This document shows, one piece after another, positions 56,968 to 64,000 of a DNA stretch of 64,000 bases. Below the pieces are notes generated by a model, which saw only the letters and a program-made list of their open reading frames with translations, had not been told where the DNA came from and did not search any database. How positions within the stretch are numbered: position 1 is the stretch's first letter; each line of letters opens with the position of its first letter. A program made the position numbers and the translations under genes. The stretch comes from Udeniomyces pyricola. Its lineage: Eukaryota; Basidiomycota; Tremellomycetes; Cystofilobasidiales; Mrakiaceae. The DNA lies in the NCBI GenBank assembly GCA_039545295.1, contig BCIK01000003.1:248001-312000 (forward strand), read 5' to 3'.

Positions 56968-58479
56968 ATGGTCTCCTCTCTCATCCCCCCCAAGATCGCT
57001 ACCCCCGCCGCCGTCGTGCGTTCCATCATCCCCACCACCGCTACTCTCGACAACCTTCTTTCTCCACGGCTCGTTTGCTGATCCCGTGTCTTGCCTGTCT
57101 CTCTCTCTCTATCTCTCCCTCCCTGTGCCTATTCTCTCCCTCTCCCCCTCCCCCTCCCCTCTCACCAATCCATCTCCCACCCTAGGGCGGTGCCGGAGCT
57201 GGATCCAAGTTTGACCGACTCGTCTACTTCTACGATACCATCCCCAAGGGTCACATCTCGGCCGACGACAAGTTCAAGGGTACCATCAACAGGATGATCA
57301 ACTCGCCCAAGCACCAGTCGGCGTGAGTTTTCCCCTTTCGCCTTGCCTTGCCAATTCCCCTTCTTCTTCTTCTTTGCCTTGTGTTTCAGCTCTTGTGTTG
57401 TTACCTCCTCCTTTCTCCCTGGGAAGGAGGATGAGAGAATAGGGTCGGTGGGAAGATGGTCAGGACGTGTCGAGGATGGCGTCGAGGTCTAGACCGGGAT
57501 CGATGGACGGAGTGAGGGGAGGGGGCAAATGGGGGACCTCGAGGGAGACAGTTCGCGAGCGGGCTGAGAGAGAGACCGCATGCGGGAGGACGCGCTCCTC
57601 AAGCATGTCGTGCCAAATGGACGCCTCATTCGAGTTGGAACATTGGCGCATCAAGTGTAGGAGAGCTCGCAAGCGTTTGAGATGCAAAGTCAGAGTGCGC
57701 AGGCGCATGTAATGGAAAGAGCGATCAGAGGACAGAAGGGGAGGGGGGGGGGGGGGGGGGCAAGCGAGCCAACCGGGAAGAAGAGGCTATGGGAGCGGAG
57801 AGGGGGGAGTCGAGCGATTCGTTTCCCAACCTCTCATTTCCGCATATACACCTTCCCCCATTCCCCATCTCACGCCACCGTCCGCTAACAACCCTCTTTC
57901 CATCTTCCCTTGTCTTTCATGTCTACAGTAAGCCTTTGGTCGCCGTCATGGGTGGTCTCATTGGCTTCGCTTACTTCATCCACTACCAGAGTGCGTTGGC
58001 CCTCTTACCTCCTTTCACCTTTCCTTCATCTCTTCCCCCCCCTTCTCCCTTCCCTTCTCTGGATCTACCCAGCCATCTATACTCTTCCCTCATCCCATCT
58101 CACTTGCTCTCACCTCCTCGTCCTAATCATCCACTCTGGCCTCTCCACTGCGTCATATCGCTCTTCGCGTTCTTCCTCGCTGACCTTTTTGTTCCGATTC
58201 CCTCGTCTCACGCGCGCGGCCTCGACGTGATCCCTTCTTCCTCCTCTTCTCTCCTCTTCTATCTCACAGAGCACTCCGGTTCGTTGTTCTTTCTCTCTCT
58301 ATCTCTCTCCTTGAACATTCCTCATCGGAAATGGCCTTTCCCCTTGACACACTTGGAACTGACATAACACTTTCTCTCTCTCTCCCTCTCTCTCGTTCCA
58401 TCTGTTCACAAAACTCCTTTCCCATCATCCCCTTCTGTCTCTCCTCCTTTGACTTCAAACCCTAGGCGGCGGACACTAA
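56968..58479 (+). CDS. ATP17: Mitochondrial F1Fo-ATP synthase subunit f
   Basis: Five exons: 56968-57015, 57186-57322, 57929-57990, 58270-58278, 58466-58479; 89 residues. The N-terminus (LIPPKIATPAAVGGAGAGSK) and the segment FDRLVYFYDTIPKG match fungal subunit f. A single membrane helix (KPLVAVMGGLIGFAYFIHY, about 62-80) follows, then a short Gly/His end (KHSGGGH). Subunit f lies in the Fo membrane sector at the peripheral stalk of complex V. Exon 4 is only 9 nt and the coding part of exon 5 only 14 nt; both are needed for the His-rich terminus and match in phase. Intron 2 is unusually long (606 bp) and contains a G run of about 20 (near 57742-57761). Length is close to yeast Atp17. Confidence 0.8.
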
Positions 58480-59493
58480 ATGCTTTTCTAGAAGATGTCG
58501 ATCAAGCGCTAGAGGGGAGAAGGGATGGGGGAAAATTAAAGGACGAGGAAGAAGGAAGAAACAAGACGAGGAACTCAAAAGATGGAATGATGGTTTTTTT
58601 TTTTTTGGTTCCTTTTCCTTTTCGTCATTGGGTCTTAAATGGGATCCCTAGATGAGGGATGTGGAGTACCGATTGGCATTCGGAAGAGGGTAGCCACATG
58701 CTTTACCGTCGCCCCTTGGGAGGAGAGTTTAGTACGAGATGCAAATTATGTAAAATAGAAAAAGAAAACTGAGTCAATAGAAACCCCAACAGCAACAACA
58801 ACAACAACAACAACTACAAAAAAAAAAAAAGAAGGAGAAACAGCGAGGAAGAGAAGAAGGATACGGAAAAAAAAAATGTCCGGTGTATCGAGTTTTTTTT
58901 TTAGTTTTTTTTTGGGGGGGGGGAAGATGGGATCGATCGAAGCGCGTTTGGAATCGCTGGACTCCACTGCAGGAACATCGACGTCGTCCCAAAAAAAAAA
59001 AACTAAAAAAAAGGGGGGGGGGGGCAAATAGCAGGAAGGAAGAAAGTAGAAAAAAAAAAGAAAAAAGAAAAGAAAAGAAAAAACAGAGAGAGGGAGAAAC
59101 ACTTCAGACAAAGGCTGATCGAAAAGGAATCATCGAAGATCGAAAGTTTTTTTTTCTTCTTCTTCTTCTTCTTGGAATCGAGCCTGCCCGAACGTAGTAC
59201 AACAGAGAAATGACATGAACACGTAGAGCGACAAGAAAAGATGTTGGGAGGAGCAAAGGGGAGAGAGGAGGGGAAAAGGGGGGAATGGTCATATCAGATG
59301 AGCGCGAAAAAGAAGAGCAAGAAGAAAAAAAAAAGGAAAGAAGGAACCAAAAAAAAAAGAAGAAAAAAAAAAGCATGTCGCTAGTACTTGAAATCAACGC
59401 TCCGCTCTCTTTCTCTCTCTCTCTCTACTTTTTTTTCCCTTTTAGAGAGTCCATCTGGGTTGAGAGTCATCAACCAAGGGATTTTCTTTCATG
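58480..59493. other. Convergent intergenic region, homopolymer-rich
   Basis: About 1 kb between the ATP synthase f stop (+) and the regulator stop (-). It is full of A, T and G runs (for example 58896-58922, 58991-59024, 59330-59373). From about 58740 to 59380 the + strand is G/A-rich, thus pyrimidine-rich on the sense strand of the minus gene. No gene is seen. Confidence 0.55.
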
Positions 59494-62400
59494 TCAACCT
59501 TCGAGTGCCAACGAAGGCAGAGGATGACTCGCCAAATACTGTGTGACGTCCTCTGAGCTCAACGCTGGTGGGAGTTCGATTTCAATGGGCGGATACCTCG
59601 GTTGGATGTTCAACGCCGAGGGAGCCAACGTCGTCGTTCCCATTGCGTTATGTTCACTCAGGGAGGCAGAGAGGGAAGCAGCAGAAGCAGCGGCGTTGGC
59701 GGCATTGATCCGATCGAGGATCGGGTGGAGCGTCGCAAAGAAGCCTGGAGCACGACGACGACGATGATGATGATGAGGGACACAAATATTGGGGGGGGGG
59801 GGGGGNGNGGGGGGGGGGAATGTTTGTTTTGGGTTTTTACATCAATCATGTCAGTCAATCTATACTGCCACCATCCGGTTCGCATTTCCCCTGGATATTA
59901 CTGAGGGTCAGTGGGTGACAGTGAGGAGCAAAGAAAAGAAAAAAAAAAAAAACCACGAGCTCTACGCACCTTCGCTTGGGTAAAGCGTCGCGAAACGAGC
60001 AATGATCGGAACAAAGTCCTCGCGAAGTACATCCAAGGCCTCTGTGAATGTCGATTCGCACTCGTACAGGCTGACAGCTCTGGGTAAAAAAAAGAAAGAA
60101 TGAAAGAAAACAATCCCGCGAGCGACAAGGCGTAGGAGAGTCAACGTCAGCATTGGCGTTGGTAGGAGACTAATCCGATTAGGAAATACAAAAAACGGCT
60201 GAGCGAGGGCCGAGCGAGCTATAGACGCACTTGACCATCTGCTGCGTAAGCCAGGGGATCCAAACGGGTCGATAGTGAACGTGTCGAAACGCTTCGGGCC
60301 AGACACCCGCGTTGGGTCCAAGTGAGCGAGCAACGCCAGCTGGATACACCATGTAAGGATTCAAGGATGTTCCAGGTCAGGGCAGAAAAAAAAAACAAAA
60401 AAAAAAAACAAAAAACAAAAAAAAAACGGGGCGTGAGCAGATGTCTTGCTTGAGCCGAGAAGAGGTCAGTGTAGCAGGTAAACGGACCTTGGGTGTGCAG
60501 CCACTGTCGAGCAGACGGGATATGGAAGATGTTGTTCGGTCGCGCACTGGCGAAAGGATAGGAGGCAGACGAGGCGGGGAACATCAGCTAGATATTCCAA
60601 GAGATGCAAAACATGGAACCAGAGTATATCGAGTCTCACTTGGAAGGAATCGGAACGTATTTCGTGAACGTGTCCGAGACGAGGAAGCGAGCATTGAGCA
60701 GCCAATCTAAAGATCAATGGCCATCATGTGTATCAGCAATCCTTTCAGTCTGGTGCAAGCAAAGAATTGACGGGAAATGTTGTCTCTCGTCTCACCTCGA
60801 GCTTGCCAGGAGAACGCCAACCTAGATTTAAGTAACCAAGCAAGGTAATGATGCATCAGCATTCAACTCAAGGTATGGGCATCGAATCATTCGACATCCA
60901 GAGAACAACAAAAATATAAATTCTACGTACTCTCCAATTCTTTCGTACCATGGAACATCGTTGCCATCACGCCGATATTTGACGTCATCAAAGAGGGCCT
61001 CAAGCGAAAGTGTCGTCTTCCAGATCTCGACCGCCTTAGATCGCTTGACGTCTTCGGAGACATCCGAGTAATGCAACCCGATGGCATAATGCCAAAGCAT
61101 CTACAACAGGCGCAAAAAAGTGAGAAATGAGTCTTAGCTGCCTGCGGAGAACGCTCTAGGCCAAAAAGCAAGCTTGTCACTGTGCTCAAAAAGAAAGTCA
61201 TTGGTGAAAAGAGAGAAGACGTACGATCGTTGTATGGTACAAGACCCAGACCGTCGTCTTGCCCTTGTTCTCGAGCAGACTGTCGGTGGTGGTGAAGAGA
61301 TTCTCACCAGGGAAGAGGAGAGCGTACGATCCGGGGTTGGCAATGTACCTTTGAGGTTGAGACAGAAGCGAATGCAAAAGAAAACCCGTCAGAGGCAGGC
61401 GCCGAGTGATATCGCGGACAAAGGACTTAAAACATGACGAAGGCGAGCGACGGACAATTTGATATGAGGCATAGAAAAGTTGTGAGCATATAGCGAATAG
61501 CTGGCGGCAAGCGCGCTAACGCTCCAACAGAGTCGCCTCGTTTCATCCTTTTGGATCTCGAGCGCGGGATCACTCGATTGCGACGACACAGTCCATCGTG
61601 GGCAGGCGGCCCAGAAGGGACAAGACGTCGTGTTCTGCTCCGCGTGGAGACCAAGGTTCTGGAGCGTACTTCCCGAGGTATTGGGGATGGGCGACACAGG
61701 AACCTGAGGAATCTGGTCGGCTTCAAAGTGAGCTGAGCGAGAAAAAAAAAGGAAAAAAAAAAGAAAAAAGAGAACAGAGGAGAGATGGACGTCAGCTAAC
61801 GCCCTAATTGGTGGGTGATAAAGTCACGCTCAGATCTAGGTAAGCGAAAGACGCTGACTGATTCGCGTATCATCGGCATCGAGCATCGGAAGGCGTAAAG
61901 TCTTCATAACCGAATCGAGCAGTAGGATTGACGAAGTGATGCGGTTGATATTGCTGAGCGGGTGGCCGTTGGCTTCATACATGCTCATAAGCTAAGCGTA
62001 GAAACGACAAGGACAAACAAAGATGAGTCAATCGGATACTCATGAGCAACGTTTCTTAGTCTAGAGAAGGTACCGCTCACGAATGCCGCCTTTGCTAATC
62101 CATCGTCGATCCAACCCGAGTTCCAAGAGCTCCAAAAACCAGCCTGAGCCTGCTCCATCAGCTTGAGGCCTAAAAGCCGACCTTCCAACCCACGGCCATC
62201 TTTTCCGTCCCAGGCACTCATCTGCGTGCTCAGAGCGAGCATCGAGTATACGAGCGCGGGTTGAAGCGTCTGTCTTTGCTCGGGATGGTGCAGTTTCGAA
62301 ATAAAGGAACTGAGATTCAAATGGGTCAAAATTAGCGGTGTCCATCACGCAAAGAGAATGATAACGGCTCAACACGAAAGAGCTCACCCAATATTGAAGA

Positions 62401-64000
62401 ACGAAAGCCAGTGGTTGCTGTTGATGGCCATCGATAGAACGAAAACAGACATACAGATCCGTCAGCGTCAACTTCCGAGGATGCAACGAACGGATCCATA
62501 AGAGCGAAAACCAAGAGCATTTTACTTACCTGATGCTGAAGAGGTGGCCGACCTCTTGCACGATTCGCGTGTAACTCTCTTGCCTCGACGTGCCAAACTG
62601 GCTGAGAAGGACGTCCCAAAAGATGCGCCGCGAGTACTCGGTCGAGGGCGACTTGACGAATCCCGAGGGGATCTTGGGAGGGTACAAACTGTCTGCGAGG
62701 GGGTAGTCTTGGAAGCTGCGAGGTCAAAGCGAAACAAAACCTGGTGAGTTCAACTGAGGAGGAGAACATTCGCCAAGGGAAGCTAGCAGGTGACGCCAGT
62801 ACATACGCATCGCCGACGTGGAAGATCTGATGTACAAAAGACAAACATCATGCCGCGAGAGTCAGCACCTGACCAACGTCATGGTTGGCACAAAGCGATC
62901 AAGTTGATGTCTGATCCTTACCTGAGGAGAGGAGGAATTTTGTTGCAGAGATATTGGCATCGGCGAAAGGAGATCCTGTGCGATGAACAAAACACAGATC
63001 ACTGTCAGTGATCGTGGGCAATCGACGACACGACCAATAGGCTGGAGGTCTAACTCACATCAATTCCTAACCTCTGACCCATCGACACCGCTCCGTTCGG
63101 TAGCCACGTGTCACCTTCGTCCGCATGTTCCTCACTTGATGCATACGCGATCTGGTCAGTGGCAAAGCCCTCCACACCAGTCTCGCTTTGAACAGCGTCT
63201 TCGAAATTGTCCATGAGCCCTGAGGTATACCCAATGTCAAAGACATCTGATGCCTTGCGTTTGCCCTTGCCCAGCTCAGAAACGTTGGACCGAACGAGTG
63301 TGAGCCCTTCCTCGCCATCATGGGACTGACTCGAGCGATGGTGGGATGGCGCCTGAGGTGATCTTGACGTTATCAAGGCCGGTTGAGCTTGTGAGTGGCC
63401 GTACAGAGATGAGCTTGGCAGTGACGATGATTGAAAGACTGTGTGTGGCTGAAGCGGAAGATACGAAGTGGAAGATGACGAGGAAGCAGGCGAGAGAGCA
63501 AAGAAGGTCGCTGGAGCTGTCGAGGGCATATTGACGTCGGCCGAAAGCGAGGATGGAGCATTCGGCATGGACAAGTATCGAGGCTGAGCAGCATAAGAAA
63601 CTGGCCGGACAGATGCGCTCGACTGTTGCGTGTAGAGATCGTGTTGGTGCGCTGGCGCCTGCTGCATCTGAGTACGTTGCTGACGCGAGGGGTTGTAGTA
63701 AGTCGTGGGGATTTCTTGTATCGGAAGGCGATGGGTGCCACTGACGGGGTTTGAGTTGGAGGATGAATGACTGGGCAAACCGGTTAAAGGCGTGGGTTGA
63801 TACGCAGAATTTGGGGTCGGAAAGTAAGCAGGATGCTGAGACGAAACGGGGTAGAAGTTAGGATCCGCTCGATCCAGCCGCTGTTGAGAGGGGTGTACAT
63901 TCGATAAATGCATGGGCCGTTGCTGAGGATATCCGGACGGAGTAAGGGCACAGGGGGGATTGTTGAACGTGGAGAAGTTCGACGGTTGGTGCTGAGGGAA
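59494..64000 (-). CDS. Fungal_trans-domain transcription regulator, N-terminus outside window
   Basis: Sixteen exons visible: 64000-63059 (open at the edge), 62975-62922, 62826-62807, 62715-62530, 62417-62388, 62309-62081, 61991-61859, 61732-61456, 61348-61225, 61100-60931, 60821-60796, 60706-60640, 60546-60488, 60339-60231, 60079-59970, 59745-59494; all phases agree. The first part is disordered and Ser/Gln/Pro-rich. From LADSLYPPKIPSGFVKSP onward comes a long helical domain with YSRRIFWDVLLSQFG, WLSFFNIGSFISKLHHPEQR, and KDETRRLCWSVSALAASYSL, which fits the Fungal_trans (PF04082) type found in Zn2Cys6 regulators. Any zinc cluster must lie to the right of the window. The end is Ala/Ser-rich. 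Exons of 20, 26 and 30 nt occur. The last intron has G runs with ambiguous bases near 59806-59808. Confidence 0.78.

Noticed and set aside
60570..60640. Acceptor at 60588 (ATCTAG) for the right-edge regulator
   Set aside because: Joining exon 60706-60640 there creates an immediate TGA. The later CGCCAG acceptor (exon from 60546) restores the frame into ARPNNIFHIPSARQWL.
1..64000. tRNA genes, rRNA, CRISPR arrays, insertion sequences and retroelements
   Set aside because: I looked for B-box-like GGTTCGANNCC with matching A box, regularly spaced repeats, and transposase or reverse-transcriptase motifs and found none that hold up by eye.

Overview
The window looks like a nuclear contig of a basidiomycete fungus. 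The evidence is very high intron density (23 exons in clathrin heavy chain, 24 in a Rho GEF), short introns of about 50-200 bp with GTNNGT donors, CTNAC-like branch points and CAG/TAG acceptors, and several fungus-specific families (Git3/Gpr4 receptor, Zn2Cys6 and Fungal_trans regulators, Rom2-type GEF, fungal mL59). I cannot fix the subphylum from the sequence alone. I see no transposon, rRNA, tRNA or CRISPR array. I rebuilt every gene model by hand by joining exons whose splice phases match; all models below keep one reading frame from end to end except where stated.

Layout, left to right: a partial unidentified gene (-) at the left edge; a Git3/Gpr4-type GPCR (-); a lipid-droplet hydrolase (+); the COMPASS subunit Spp1/CFP1 (-), damaged by a poly-G/N assembly gap; a mitochondrial RRM protein (+); a Zn2Cys6 transcription factor (+) whose zinc cluster is cut into tiny exons; an SRF/Mcm1-type MADS-box factor (+); a very large Rom2-like Rho GEF (-) with two consecutive DH domains; a CLASP/Stu1 microtubule protein (-); mitochondrial ribosomal protein mL59 (+); clathrin heavy chain (+); a type-B carboxylesterase (+); a small one-helix membrane protein (-) divergent from ATP synthase subunit f (+); and a Fungal_trans regulator (-) running off the right edge.

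Functionally this is a housekeeping stretch with no gene-cluster or defence-island signature. There is a loose theme of cell-surface signalling and growth polarity (GPCR, Rho1 GEF, CLASP, clathrin) and of mitochondrial function (mL59, RRM protein, ATP synthase f and its divergent neighbour), but neighbouring genes are mostly unrelated.

The most unusual items are the tandem DH domains in the Rom2-like GEF, the micro-exons (9, 11, 14, 18 and 20 nt), recurrent GTTCGT splice donors, long C/G homopolymers in introns and 5' leaders (one of 43 bases, directly upstream of a start codon), and strongly strand-asymmetric pyrimidine-rich 3' flanks.
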